Part shown: positions 16,655-25,894 of the stretch, in pieces
Numbering within the stretch: the first letter of the stretch is position 1
Layout of the letters: each line of letters opens with the position of its first letter
Source: Asticcacaulis excentricus
Lineage (GTDB): Bacteria > Pseudomonadota > Alphaproteobacteria > Caulobacterales > Caulobacteraceae
DNA: 64,000 bases
NCBI RefSeq assembly: GCF_003966695.1
Contig: NZ_AP018827.1
Location: 124,001 to 188,000, forward strand
Direction: 5' to 3'
The notes under the pieces: generated by a model
Told to the model about the DNA's origin: nothing
The model's database searches: none
Seen by the model: only the letters and a program-made list of their open reading frames with translations
Position numbers and translations under genes: made by a program

Positions 16655-17404
16655 TTACGCCGCTTTGCCGAGACGCTCGACGGCGCTGCGGTTCAGTTCG
16701 GCCTGTTGTTCGATAATCTTTGTCACCGAGGCGTAGGCGCGGTTAATTTCGACCAGCCGCGTCACCTCGCTGAGGGCGTTGACGTTCGAGGTTTCGATCA
16801 TGCCCTGCCGCAGGCGCACATCGGTGGCCGGGTCGGGCGCGGCATTGGTGGTGGCGCGGAAGCGGTTGTCGCCCTGCTTTTCAAGGTCCGACAGGCTGGC
16901 GAAACGCACCACGCTGATGCGGCCCACGCGCACGATACCGTCGGTACTGCGTTGCGACACCACGCCGTCCGCCGAGATCGACGGCGCGCCGAATTCGGGA
17001 TTGAGGCGGATATCGCCGCCATCGCCCTGCACGGGCAGACCATCGCCCGTGACCAGCACGCCCTGCGGCGAGACGGTAAAGGCGCCGTCGCGGGTATAGA
17101 GCGGGCCGTTGGCGCCGTTGATGACGAAAAACGCGCCTTCGCCTTCGATGGCCACGTCGTAATCGCCGCCCGTCGGGGTCAGGGCCCCTTGCGAAAAGTC
17201 GCGGCCGACGCCCTTATCATAGGCAAAATTGGCCGGGGCGCGGATCGGCAGGTTATAGGCGGGGCGGCCCTCTTCGGGTTCGACCAGCAACTGCTCGAAC
17301 TTGTAACCATTGGTGTTCATATTGGCCAGATTGTTGGCCGTGACGTCCAGTTCGCGGCGCAAAACCAACTGTCGCGACAGGGCGACATAGCTCGCATTAT
17401 CCAT
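16655..17404 (-). CDS. flgF: flagellar proximal rod protein FlgF
   Basis: A rod protein of 249 aa, with the N-terminal 'LVLRRELDVTANNLANMNTNGYK' and C-terminal 'SNVNALSEVTRLVEINRAYASVTKIIE' segments shared by flagellar axial proteins. First gene of the operon. A strong AGAAGGAGG ribosome binding site precedes the ATG, and a sigma-54 promoter lies 47 bp upstream. Confidence 0.93.
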   Translation of the reverse strand: MDNASYVALSRQLVLRRELDVTANNLANMNTNGYKFEQLLVEPEEGRPAYNLPIRAPANFAYDKGVGRDFSQGALTPTGGDYDVAIEGEGAFFVINGANGPLYTRDGAFTVSPQGVLVTGDGLPVQGDGGDIRLNPEFGAPSISADGVVSQRSTDGIVRVGRISVVRFASLSDLEKQGDNRFRATTNAAPDPATDVRLRQGMIETSNVNALSEVTRLVEINRAYASVTKIIEQQAELNRSAVERLGKAA

Positions 17405-17450
17405 TGTCGGCCTCCTTCTGCGACGGCGCGTTAACCATGTTTTTCAATAA

Positions 17451-17465
17451 GCAAGAGCCGTGCCA
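17451..17465 (-). promoter_or_regulatory. sigma-54 promoter of the flgF operon
   Basis: On the minus strand TGGCAC at 17465-17460, a 5-bp spacer, and TTGC at 17454-17451 match the -24/-12 consensus TGGCAC-N5-TTGC exactly. It lies 47 bp upstream of the flgF start codon and points towards it. In Caulobacter middle/late flagellar operons are sigma-54 dependent and activated by FlbD, which fits. Confidence 0.88.
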
Positions 17466-17535
17466 GTCGGGCGAAAAATTCAATACGCTGAATCTGTTGG
17501 AAAAAATCTGGAGGCAGTTGAGCGCTGCTGCCTGA

Positions 17536-17551
17536 GGCGGCAAAAACTGCC
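17536..17551. promoter_or_regulatory. candidate FlbD/ftr-type activator site
   Basis: GGCGGCA-AAAA-CTGCC is a near-perfect inverted repeat about 70-85 bp upstream of the sigma-54 promoter. A second pair, GGCAG at 17513-17517 and CTGCC at 17528-17532, lies next to it. Paired GC-rich palindromes at this distance resemble the ftr enhancer elements bound by FlbD in Caulobacter flagellar promoters. Assigned by similarity of form and place only. Confidence 0.5.
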
Positions 17552-17767
17552 TTAAGAGGGCATGGATTGCGGGCGTCCTCAGGCGGCTTTCGCATTCGTT
17601 ACGCGGAATTAATTGGACGTAGGCAATGAAACTAACGATGTTAGGGTCAAGAGGGCGGGGCGCGTCCGGCAGGGGTGTCGGAAAGGGCGGTCGTTTCTCA
17701 TCTGTTTTTAGGGGCGTCAGGGGCGGAGACTATCCGTTCGCCTTCGCGCAGCCTGGGGAACCTGTTT

Positions 17768-18898
17768 ATGTCTTTGGCTCTATCTACGCTTATCTATGAA
17801 TGGCGGCGCTATATGGCCGCGGTCATAGCGCTGGCTGTGGCGGGTCTGCTGGTGTTGTCGCTGGTCGGCATGTTCATGGGGATCGGTAAGAACTTTACCG
17901 CCACCATCGACCGCTCACCGGCTGATCTCATGGTGCTGCCGCCCGATTCGCAAGGCTTTGGCTCAAGCCAGCCGCGCCGCAATATCCCGACCCTTTATCA
18001 GCACCCGGAAGTGGTGGAGGTCATGCCCTATACCCAGCGCTGGGCCATGTGGGCGAACTTCCCGTCGCCGGGGCAATCGGCCAAGCGCGATGGCGTGCAG
18101 GTGATCATTGTCGATCCGATCGAAGGCGCGGTGACTCTGCCGACCGACTTCCCCGAAGACGTCATTCTGGCGCTTCAGGAGCCCTATTCGGTAGTGGTCG
18201 ATGCCACTTCGCTCAAGAAGTTGGGCGTCAAGGTCGGCGACAAGGCGCAGATGAACGGCCGGACCGTCAATGTGCGCGCCACCATCACCAACTACCCCAG
18301 CCTGTTCAACTCGATGGTCTTCATGTCGCGTCAGACGGCCAAGCTGCTGAGGCTTTATGACGAAGGGCCGCGCGTCGGCTCGCTGCTGGTCAAGCTGCGT
18401 GACCCGTCGCGCGCCGCCATTGTCGCTCAGGACCTCAACACCATGAGCAACAAGCAGTTCCGTGCCTGGACCCGCGAAGACCTCGCCCGTGAAAATCAGG
18501 CGGAGATGTTCAAGGAATCCTTCATCGTCATCATGCTGGGCTTCATGCTGATCGTTGGTGTCTTCATCGGGGTGGTCATCACCTGGCAGACGCTTCAGGG
18601 GGCCATTCTGGCCAATATCAAGGAGTTTGCGTCGCTGCGGGCGCTGGGCGTATCGATGGGCAATCTCAACCTGATTATTATGGAGCTGAGCTTCTGGGTC
18701 GGAGTGGCCGGCCTGATGATGACGGGCATCCTGCTGGTGGGCGTGACGGCGCTGGCCAATGCCGTGGGCCTGACCATGTTCTATCCCCTGTGGTCGATTA
18801 TCACTATCGCCATCATGTTGCTGACGATCGCCGTCATTTCCGGCCTTCTGTCGCTTGGCGTGCTCAAAAAGAGCCAACCTGCGGATCTGCTGCGATGA
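17768..18898 (+). CDS. FtsX/MacB-type ABC transporter permease
   Basis: A protein of 376 aa. It has one N-terminal membrane segment (about 18-42), a large extracytoplasmic domain, and three C-terminal membrane segments in about 250-375, the FtsX/DevC arrangement. The ATG at 17768 follows TGGGGAA and gives a clean start just before the first helix; the frame extends upstream without support. It overlaps the ATPase gene by ATGA and forms a three-part exporter with the ATPase and adaptor downstream. Substrate unknown. Confidence 0.85.
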   Translation: MSLALSTLIYEWRRYMAAVIALAVAGLLVLSLVGMFMGIGKNFTATIDRSPADLMVLPPDSQGFGSSQPRRNIPTLYQHPEVVEVMPYTQRWAMWANFPSPGQSAKRDGVQVIIVDPIEGAVTLPTDFPEDVILALQEPYSVVVDATSLKKLGVKVGDKAQMNGRTVNVRATITNYPSLFNSMVFMSRQTAKLLRLYDEGPRVGSLLVKLRDPSRAAIVAQDLNTMSNKQFRAWTREDLARENQAEMFKESFIVIMLGFMLIVGVFIGVVITWQTLQGAILANIKEFASLRALGVSMGNLNLIIMELSFWVGVAGLMMTGILLVGVTALANAVGLTMFYPLWSIITIAIMLLTIAVISGLLSLGVLKKSQPADLLR

Positions 18899-19626
18899 CC
18901 GGAAAACTTGCTATCGAAGCCAAGGGGCTGACCAAGAGCTACAAGATCGGCAAGATCAAGCAACCGGTGCTCAAGGGCGTCAACTTTACCGCCTATCATG
19001 GTCAGGTGACCATGGTCATGGGGCCTTCGGGTTCAGGTAAATCGACCCTGATCGCCGCCCTGTCCGGCCTGATGAAGCCCGATGAGGGCGAGGTGGTCGC
19101 GCTGGGGGAAAGCCTGTGGACGAAGAAAAAGGCCAAGATCGACAAGTTCCGTCTCGATCACTGCGGCTTCATCTTTCAGGGCTTCAACCTCTTCCCGGCG
19201 CTCAATGCCACCCAGCAGGTCGAGCAGGTGCTCAAATACTGCAAGGTCAAGAAGTCCGAAGCGCGCAGCCGTGCGGTTCAGGCCCTGACCGAGGTGGGGC
19301 TGGACAAGCGCCTGAGGCAGACGCCGTCGGCCCTGTCGGGTGGGGAAAAGCAGCGCGTGGCCATCGCGCGGGCCCTGTCCAAGAACCCGCAGCTTCTGTT
19401 TGCCGACGAACCGACCTCGGCGCTGGACTCTGTGTCCGGGCAGGTGGTCATCAAGCTCCTCCACCGCGCGGCCAAGGAGCACGGGGCGGCGGTGATCGTG
19501 GTGACCCACGACCCGCGCCTTGAAGCCTATGCCGACCGCATCATCCATATGGAAGACGGCGAAATCCTCAGCGACACCTTCGTCAACAGGCCTGAAGACG
19601 TCTCGCCTTCCGCCCCCCACGCCTGA
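18895..19626 (+). CDS. ABC transporter ATP-binding protein (MacB/DevA type)
   Basis: A 243-residue nucleotide-binding subunit: Walker A GPSGSGKST at residues 43-51, 'GFIFQGFNLFPALNATQQV' at the Q-loop, the signature LSGGEKQR, Walker B 'LLFADEPTSALD' and the switch 'VVTHD'. The spacing and the 'FNLFPALN' motif match the LolD/MacB/DevA group that drives type VII ABC systems. It starts inside the permease stop codon, so translation is coupled. Confidence 0.92.
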   Translation: MTGKLAIEAKGLTKSYKIGKIKQPVLKGVNFTAYHGQVTMVMGPSGSGKSTLIAALSGLMKPDEGEVVALGESLWTKKKAKIDKFRLDHCGFIFQGFNLFPALNATQQVEQVLKYCKVKKSEARSRAVQALTEVGLDKRLRQTPSALSGGEKQRVAIARALSKNPQLLFADEPTSALDSVSGQVVIKLLHRAAKEHGAAVIVVTHDPRLEAYADRIIHMEDGEILSDTFVNRPEDVSPSAPHA

Positions 19627-19643
19627 TCAGAGAACCACTCACC

Positions 19644-20662
19644 ATGCGCACCTCTCACACCCCCAACCCCGTCCGTAAACGCCCGTCAAAGGCGCTCCTG
19701 CTGCTGCTGGCCGCGCCGCTGGTGCTCAGCCTGACCGCCTGTACCCCCCCGCGCCGGGTGGCAAGGACGCCAAGAAAGGCGAAGCCGCCGCAGCCAAGCC
19801 CATCGTTTCGCCCTATGCGGCCATCGCCAATGGCAAGGCCGACGTCGAAGGCGGCGTCATCGAAGTCGCCGCCCGCCGCGCCGGCGTCGTGCACGAAGTG
19901 CTGGTGCAGGAAGGCGACGACGTGAAGAAGGGGCAGGTGCTGGCCCGTCAGGAAGCCGATACGGCGCAACTGGCCGTGCAGCGCGCCCGCGCCAATGTCG
20001 TTGAGGCTCAGGCCGCTATGCGACTGACCGAGGTCAATATCGACACGGCCAAGCGCGAATACGCCCGCTATCAGAAGCTGGCGGCGACCAATTTCGTCGC
20101 CGGTCAGAAGCTGGACGCGCAGGCCGACCTGATCCGTGAGGCCGAGGCGCGTCTGGCGGCACAGCAGGCGTCGGTGCAATCGGCGCAGGCCGCGCTGGCG
20201 CAGGCCAATTTCGATCTGGAACAGACCTATGTGCGCGCCCCGATGGATGGCCGCATCATCCGTCGCTTTGCCAACCCCGGTTCGGGCACCTCGACCCTGA
20301 ACGTTTCGACCATGTTCCAACTGGTTCCGGCCGCAGCCGAGCGTATCGTGCGCTCGGAAATCGTCGAAAGCTCCATCCCGGACGTCAAGCCGGGGCAGGA
20401 GGTCGAAATCATCCCCGAAACCGATCAGACCAAGGTCTATGTCGGCACGGTGAAGCGCATGGCCGCCACCTTCGGTTCGCGCAAGCTCCTGTCCGACAGC
20501 GGCAACGAAGCTTCCGATGAGCGCGTGGTCGAAGTGGTCGTCACGGCGGACAATGCGCCGCTGCTGATCGGTCAGCGCGTGCTGGTCAAGTTCATGAAGC
20601 CTGGCGAAAAGGCGGGCATCAAGCGCACGCCACCCGCACCGGCGACGCCTGAGAAGAAGTAA
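19644..20662 (+). pseudogene. HlyD/DevB-type periplasmic adaptor lipoprotein with a frameshift
   Basis: The first 37 codons encode a lipoprotein signal with lipobox LTAC. After a run of seven C at 19744-19750 the frame is lost. The rest of the protein continues in another frame as 'APGGKDAKKGEAA...' through 'GVVHEVLVQEGDDVKKGQVLAR' (lipoyl-like), a long coiled hairpin, and 'TYVRAPMDGRIIRRFANPGSG' to the stop at 20662. One extra C would restore a single protein of about 339 aa. Either a sequencing error, a real null mutation or a slippage switch. It would join the exporter ATPase/permease pair to the outer membrane. Confidence 0.85.
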
Positions 20663-20699
20663 GGCCTGAGAAAACGCAGGCTTTAAACCTGAAGAAGAG

Positions 20700-20737
20700 C
20701 ACAACCCCGGTACATACGTGCCGGGGTTGTGTTTTCT
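20700..20737 (+). terminator. intrinsic terminator of the ABC exporter operon
   Basis: CACAACCCCGG at 20700-20710 and CCGGGGTTGTG at 20721-20731 form a perfect 11-bp stem with a 10-nt loop, followed by TTTTCT. It lies 38 bp after the adaptor stop. Confidence 0.9.
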
Positions 20738-20842
20738 AACAAGTCTGAAATCAGCGCGCCCGCGCATTTGGCTAAGGCTGTCTTTCCCCAATATGTTAAC
20801 CTACCTGCCTTATCTGGTGGGATAAAGAATGAGCCCTGCCGG

Positions 20843-21949
20843 ATGAGCGTAAGCGTTAGCCCCCTTGCCCCCCACCCCAGAGCCGGGGGCGCCAGTCTCG
20901 ATGTCCTGCGCTTTCTGGCGGCGGGGTTTATCCTGCTGTTCCATTTCGGCGAGTCGGCCCCGCGCCCGCTGGGCGATTTGATCCCCGTCCTGTGGCAAGG
21001 CTGGTTGGCCACGGATTTCTTCCTGATGCTGTCCGGTTTTATCCTGATGCGCGCCTACGGCCCGCGACTGGCCGAACAGCGCGTCAGCCCGCTCAGTTTC
21101 GTCAGCCGACGTATCCTACGCCTGTGGCCCTCGCATATTGTGGCGCTGCTGCTGTTGCTGGCGGTGGTGACGCTGGCGACCCTTCAGGGCCATCCGCCGG
21201 GCCACGCCGAAAAATACACCGTCTCCGGCTTTTTCGAGCAACTGATGCTGGTGCACGGCTGGGGGATCAGTCAGATACCGGGTTGGAACGTCCCAACCTG
21301 GACCTTGTCGGCGCTGGTGGTGTGCTACAGCCTGTTCAGCCTGAGCGCCGGTCGCGTGTACCGCTGGAACCGCGCCGCGCTTGTGGTGGGGATCGTTGCC
21401 ATTCTGGGGCTGGGGCTGGCTCTGGGGGCCCTGATCGGCCATGCCTTTGTCGATCTGCCGTTTCAGTATGGACTGATCCGGGCCCTGCCTTTGTTCTTTA
21501 TCGGGGCGCTGCTGGAGCGTCTGACCGCCGGGGTCGGCGTGTCACAGCGCGCCTATTTTGCAGGCATGGCGATCAGCGGGTTTATAGTCATCGTTTTGGG
21601 CAGCCTGCCGCGCGATAGCGCGTCGGATGTGGTGATCCTCGCCGCGTTGGCCACCGTTCTGGTCCTGTCGGCGGGGGTGCGTTTCCACGAAAGCCACCTG
21701 ACCAAGCGGCTAGGCCGGGCGTCCTACGCCCTGTTTCTAATCCACACGGTCATAGGCGCCATCGCGCTGGGCGTTGATGGGATGCTGATGCACCGCTTCG
21801 CCCTGTCCGAGCCGGTGCACTGGATCGTCTGGGGCCTGTGCGTGGCCGCCGCGATCGCCGCGGCCTTCGTGTTTGAGGCGTGCGTCGATCGCCCGCTGAG
21901 TCAGTGGGTCACCGCGCGCCTCATTGCGCCGCGCAAAGACCCGGATTAA
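20843..21949 (+). CDS. acyltransferase family 3 membrane protein
   Basis: A protein of 368 aa with about ten membrane segments. The N-terminal 'SLDVLRFLAAGFILLFHFGE' contains the conserved R and H of the acyltransferase-3/OafA family, followed by 'WLATDFFLMLSGFIL' and 'RRILRLWPSHIVALLLL'. The family transfers acyl groups to surface glycans or other exported compounds at the inner membrane. The ATG at 20843 is the start nearest the first conserved block; an upstream in-frame ATG lies inside the preceding terminator region. It ends overlapping nadC tail to tail. Confidence 0.82.
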   Translation: MSVSVSPLAPHPRAGGASLDVLRFLAAGFILLFHFGESAPRPLGDLIPVLWQGWLATDFFLMLSGFILMRAYGPRLAEQRVSPLSFVSRRILRLWPSHIVALLLLLAVVTLATLQGHPPGHAEKYTVSGFFEQLMLVHGWGISQIPGWNVPTWTLSALVVCYSLFSLSAGRVYRWNRAALVVGIVAILGLGLALGALIGHAFVDLPFQYGLIRALPLFFIGALLERLTAGVGVSQRAYFAGMAISGFIVIVLGSLPRDSASDVVILAALATVLVLSAGVRFHESHLTKRLGRASYALFLIHTVIGAIALGVDGMLMHRFALSEPVHWIVWGLCVAAAIAAAFVFEACVDRPLSQWVTARLIAPRKDPD

Positions 21950-22794
21950 ACGGCATCTAACCCGATATCGAACACCGGAGCCGAGTGGGTGAGGGCGCCC
22001 ACGCTGATCACGTCCACGCCGGTTTCGGCAATGGCGCGCACCGTGTCGAGATTGACGCCGCCGGAGGCTTCGAGAAGAGTCGCACCCTTGACCAGCGCTA
22101 CGGCCTCCCGCAGTTCCTCCAGATTGAAGTTGTCGAGCATCACCACGTCCGGCCGGAACGGCAGGGCCTGTTTGAGTTGGGCCAGCGAATCGACCTCGAC
22201 CTCGATTTTCATGGTGTGACCGGCCGAGGCCTTGGCCAGCTCCAGCGCCTTTTCGACGCCGCCGCAGATGGCGATATGGTTGTCCTTGATCAGGATGGCG
22301 TCATCTAGGCCATAGCGGTGGTTGTGGCCACCGCCGCACTTGACGGCGTGCTTCTGAAGGCCGCGCAGCAGGGGCAGGGTCTTGCGCGTGCAGGCGATGC
22401 GCGTCGGCAGGTCTTCGACCAGCCGCACATAGGTGTGCGTCAGCGTCGCCACGCCCGACAGGTGTGACAACAAGTTCAGCGCCACGCGCTCGGCCGCCAG
22501 AATGGCGCGCGCATTGCCTTCGACGCGGGCAATCACGTCGCCGGCCACCACCTCGGCGGCGTCGGGCTTGACGACCTCAAAGCGGATATGCGGGTCCATC
22601 AGGCTCATGGCCAGACGCGCACAGTCGATGCCGGACAGGATGCCGGCTTCGCGGGCCTTGAACTCCGCCTTGAAGCGGGCGCGCGGCAGGATGACGGCGT
22701 CGGCGGTGACGTCACCGGCCAGCCCCAGATCCTCGCGCAGGGCGTCGCGGACCACGGGTTCGATAAGCAGGTCAGGCAGTCCGGTGATATACAT
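21946..22794 (-). CDS. nadC: nicotinate-nucleotide pyrophosphorylase (quinolinate phosphoribosyltransferase)
   Basis: A 282-residue enzyme that converts quinolinate and PRPP to nicotinate mononucleotide in de novo NAD synthesis. Visible are 'REDLGLAGDVTADAV', 'NLLSHLSGVATLTHTYV', 'IACTRKTLPLLRGLQKHAVKCGGGHNHRYGL' with the substrate-binding Arg/Lys/His, and 'LEASGGVNLDTV'. Its ATG lies 1 bp after the nadB stop. Confidence 0.96.
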   Translation of the reverse strand: MYITGLPDLLIEPVVRDALREDLGLAGDVTADAVILPRARFKAEFKAREAGILSGIDCARLAMSLMDPHIRFEVVKPDAAEVVAGDVIARVEGNARAILAAERVALNLLSHLSGVATLTHTYVRLVEDLPTRIACTRKTLPLLRGLQKHAVKCGGGHNHRYGLDDAILIKDNHIAICGGVEKALELAKASAGHTMKIEVEVDSLAQLKQALPFRPDVVMLDNFNLEELREAVALVKGATLLEASGGVNLDTVRAIAETGVDVISVGALTHSAPVFDIGLDAV

Positions 22795-22795
22795 C

Positions 22796-24346
22796 TTAAG
22801 CCACTTCCTTTTGCGTTTGCCTCTGTATCAGGCCACCCTCTGTCAAACGGACGAAGGTGCGTTGACCCTCAGTCGCTGTTGCGGGGTAGTCCTGACGGTA
22901 ATGAGAACCGCGACTCTCCCGCCTTTGCAAGGCGCATTGCGCGATCAGGCGCGCCGCGACCAGAGGTAACGCACCTTTGAACGCGGCCTCCAGCCCCGTG
23001 ATCGTTTCCAGCAGGGTTTTAAGGCCTGTTTCATCGCGGATGACGGCGGCGTGCGCCTGCATGGCGGTGCGCAGGGTTTTGAGCGCCTCAGGCGTCAGGC
23101 GCGGCGCGGGCAGGGGGCGCAGCGCGCCCTCTGTATCCGGCGCAAACCCGCCACGCACTGCGACCTCAGCGGCCTTACGACCGACGCGCTCCCCGAAGGC
23201 CGCGGCCTCCAGCAGGCTGTTGGACGCCAGACGGTTGGCCCCGTGCACGCCGGTCGAGGCGCATTCACCGACGGCAAACAGGTTCGTTAGGCTGGTCTGG
23301 CCATCGATATCGGTACGGATGCCGCCCATATGATAGTGCGCCGCCGGGGCGACCGGGATGGGTGTCGTGCGCGGGTCGATGCCCGCCGCCATGCACGAGG
23401 CGAAGACGGTCGGAAATTCGTGCGGGAAGTGCGCGCCAATCGCTTCGCGGCAATCGAGAAAGGCCCCACCCAGAGTCGTATTGGCGCGGTGCACGGCGCG
23501 CGCCACAATGTCACGCGGGGCCAATTCGCCGTCCGGGTGATCGTCAAAGGCAAAGCGGTGACCATATTTGGTGATCAGGGTCGCGCCTTCACCACGCAGG
23601 GCTTCGGTCGCCAGAGGGGCGGGGTCGGCCCCGATATTGATGGCCGTCGGGTGGAACTGCACGAATTCCGGATCGGCGATTTCGGCACCGGCCAGAGCGG
23701 CCATCGCCATGCCTTCGCCGCGCAGATTGGCCGGGTTGGTGGTCACGGCAAACAAGCCGCCCGATCCGCCCGACGCCAGCACCACGACGGGGGCAAAGAC
23801 CTCAATCGGGCGACCGCCGCGTTCGACTACGGCCCCGATGACCGTCTGAGCGTCGGATCGGATCAGGCCGGTGGCGACCGCGCCTTCCCAGATGTCGATA
23901 TGTGGCGCGGCCTTCGCGGCGGCGACCACGGCCTCCAAAATCTTCTTGCCGGCCAGATCGCCACCGACGCGCGCCACGCGGGCAAGGCCGTGCGCGGCTT
24001 CGCGGTTGAGCACGAAAGACCCGTCGGCGTGGTGGTCAAAGGGCGCGCCGATGGCGTTGAGGCGGCGCACCACGTCCGGCCCCATGCCGGTCAGGGCGTG
24101 GGTGGCGGCGGGGTCATTGATGCCGGCCCCGGCGATCAGAGTATCCTGCGCGTGGGCTTCGGGGGAATCCTGCGGGGACAGGGCCGCCGCGATACCGCCC
24201 TGCGCCCAGGCCGAAGAACAGGCGGCGCCCAGCTCAACCGGGGCCAGCACCAGAGTCGGCTGCGGCGCGGCATTAAGCGCGACCGATAGCCCGGCCAGCC
24301 CTGCACCGATGATCAGCGGACCGTTATGGAGATAGACGTCAGGCAT
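22796..24346 (-). CDS. nadB: L-aspartate oxidase
   Basis: A 516-residue flavoprotein oxidising L-aspartate to iminoaspartate, the first step of quinolinate synthesis. It has the FAD-binding 'LIIGAGLAGLSVALNA', 'SSAWAQGGIAAAL', 'HPTAINIG' and 'HYHMGGIRTDIDGQTSLTNLFAVGECASTGVHGANRLASNSLLEA' regions of the succinate dehydrogenase/fumarate reductase flavoprotein family. The open frame extends far upstream to 24730, but that part is antisense-like; the ATG at 24346 follows AAAAGG and begins right before the FAD motif. Confidence 0.95.
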   Translation of the reverse strand: MPDVYLHNGPLIIGAGLAGLSVALNAAPQPTLVLAPVELGAACSSAWAQGGIAAALSPQDSPEAHAQDTLIAGAGINDPAATHALTGMGPDVVRRLNAIGAPFDHHADGSFVLNREAAHGLARVARVGGDLAGKKILEAVVAAAKAAPHIDIWEGAVATGLIRSDAQTVIGAVVERGGRPIEVFAPVVVLASGGSGGLFAVTTNPANLRGEGMAMAALAGAEIADPEFVQFHPTAINIGADPAPLATEALRGEGATLITKYGHRFAFDDHPDGELAPRDIVARAVHRANTTLGGAFLDCREAIGAHFPHEFPTVFASCMAAGIDPRTTPIPVAPAAHYHMGGIRTDIDGQTSLTNLFAVGECASTGVHGANRLASNSLLEAAAFGERVGRKAAEVAVRGGFAPDTEGALRPLPAPRLTPEALKTLRTAMQAHAAVIRDETGLKTLLETITGLEAAFKGALPLVAARLIAQCALQRRESRGSHYRQDYPATATEGQRTFVRLTEGGLIQRQTQKEVA

Positions 24347-24370
24347 TTTCAGCGCCTTTTCAAACCCCCT

Positions 24371-24500
24371 CTCCCCGTGTGCGGGGCGAGGGTTGGGGTG
24401 TAGCTCCGTCACAGAGCCTTGATGTAACGCCCCCGCCCATCTGTTGTGCGCGTTCATCCTTCCCCGTTTACGGGGAAGGTGTCGCGGCCTTGTCCGCGAC
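24371..24500. repeat. GC-rich palindromic repeats between nadA and nadB
   Basis: Three hairpins in tandem: CTCCCCG/CGGGGCGAG near 24371-24389, CCTTCCCCG-TTTA-CGGGGAAGG at 24458-24479, and GTCGCGG/CCGCGAC at 24481-24500. None has a T-tract, so they are not classical terminators. They may modulate nadA versus nadBC expression or mRNA stability. Confidence 0.6.
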
Positions 24501-24516
24501 GGAAGGGAGAACTGTC

Positions 24517-25632
24517 TTAACTTATCAACTCGACATCCACATGGTGGCGGGCCCTGATCATGTCGTAGCGGGCCGGGGTGGTGGTGGGTGGCATGTCGAT
24601 CATGCGCTGCACCGACAGGCGCGCCTTGTCGATAATGGCGGCGTCCACCGTCACTTCGTGCGTCATTGTCAGCAGCGAGGCATAAATGCCTTCCAGCGTG
24701 ATGCGCTTCATGTGCGGGCACAGATTGCACGGGCGCAGGAACTCAACGCCGTCGCCCGCATCGGCCGTGACATTATCGGCCATCGAACATTCGGTGATCA
24801 GCACCACCTGCTTCGGCTTGTTCTGCGTCACATAGTCGGCCATGGCCGTGGTCGAGCCGGTGAAGTCACAGGCGGCAATCACGTCCGGCGGACATTCCGG
24901 GTGGCCCAGCACCACCGCATCGGGGTGGGCGGCACGCACATCGGCAATGTCCTGCGCATTGAAGCGTTCGTGCACTTCGCACGCGCCCTTATAGGCGATG
25001 ATGCCGATGTTTGTCTGACGCGCCACATTACGCGCCAGGAACTCATCGGGGACCAGAATGACGCGGTCCACGCCCCATTCTTTCGCCGCCCATTCGACCA
25101 CCTGCACCGCATTGGCCGATGTGCAGCAGATGTCGGTTTCCGCCTTCACATCGGCCGTGGTGTTGACGTAGGAGACGACCGGCAGGCCGGGGTAGCGCTG
25201 CTTGATCAGGCGCAATTGTTCACCCGTCAGGCTGGAGGCCAGCGAACAGCCGGCGCGCAGGTCGGGGATCAGCACGGTCTTTTCCGGGGCCAGAATCTTC
25301 GAGGTTTCGGCCATGAAGTGCACGCCGCCCTGCACAATGATCTTCGCGTCCGACTTCGCGGCTTCGCGCGCCAGACCGAGCGAGTCGCCCACATAGTCGC
25401 CGACGCCGTGGAAGATGTCGGGCGTCATATAGTTGTGCGCCAGAACGACGGCGTTTGTCTCCCGCTTGAGGCGGTTAATGGCCGCGATCAGCGGGGCCTG
25501 AATCTGCCATTCGATGGGCGATACCTTGCCCTTGAGGCGCGCGTAAATCTCTGCGGTTTCCGCCTCGATGTCGGGCGTAAAGGCCAGCGCGCCAAGGGCT
25601 TCGTCCACGATCGGGTTTTTGCTGTGCAGCAT
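24517..25632 (-). CDS. nadA: quinolinate synthase A
   Basis: A 371-residue [4Fe-4S] enzyme that condenses iminoaspartate with dihydroxyacetone phosphate to quinolinate. The three cluster cysteines are visible in '[11 protein letters not shown]', '[16 protein letters not shown]' and 'CNLCPHMK'. '[28 protein letters not shown]' is the N-terminal signature. The ATG at 25632 is preceded by GAGGAGA. First gene of nadA-nadB-nadC, divergent from dps. Confidence 0.96.
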   Translation of the reverse strand: MLHSKNPIVDEALGALAFTPDIEAETAEIYARLKGKVSPIEWQIQAPLIAAINRLKRETNAVVLAHNYMTPDIFHGVGDYVGDSLGLAREAAKSDAKIIVQGGVHFMAETSKILAPEKTVLIPDLRAGCSLASSLTGEQLRLIKQRYPGLPVVSYVNTTADVKAETDICCTSANAVQVVEWAAKEWGVDRVILVPDEFLARNVARQTNIGIIAYKGACEVHERFNAQDIADVRAAHPDAVVLGHPECPPDVIAACDFTGSTTAMADYVTQNKPKQVVLITECSMADNVTADAGDGVEFLRPCNLCPHMKRITLEGIYASLLTMTHEVTVDAAIIDKARLSVQRMIDMPPTTTPARYDMIRARHHVDVELIS

Positions 25633-25672
25633 TTTATTCGTCTCCTCGCGCCGCCGGACCGCTCCGGTGACC

Positions 25673-25695
25673 CTTATGCTCAATTTCAGCATAAG
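25673..25695. promoter_or_regulatory. palindromic operator candidate upstream of nadA
   Basis: CTTATGCT and AGCATAAG form a perfect 8-bp inverted repeat around a 7-nt AT-rich centre, 41 bp upstream of the nadA start. NAD biosynthesis genes of alphaproteobacteria are known to be under a dedicated repressor (NadQ), and the position over the expected nadA promoter fits such an operator. Assignment is inference; the regulator gene is not in the window. Confidence 0.55.
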
Positions 25696-25894
25696 TGGCA
25701 TTAAAATACGCCTTTGGCCGGTCATTGCAAGGCCACCCCGTAAAAAAACCATCACATATTGTATCGGTGTGGGGTGCCTGAGCCCTGTGATTTCACAAAA
25801 TCCGTGAAAACCGGAATTGTCGGTTAAGGATCATTGAAACTTTACAGGGAGGTGCGCATATCGCTGAGACCATAAGTTTATAAGGGTAATCATT

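Noticed and set aside
14830-16716. 628-codon plus-strand open frame opposite the flagellar genes
   Set aside because: Antisense of flgH, flgA and flgG; no protein family is recognisable and the composition (His, Arg, Gly-rich) is that of a shadow frame.
24347-24730. N-terminal extension of nadB of about 128 codons
   Set aside because: It covers intergenic palindromes and antisense of nadA. L-aspartate oxidases start just before the FAD motif, as the ATG at 24346 gives.
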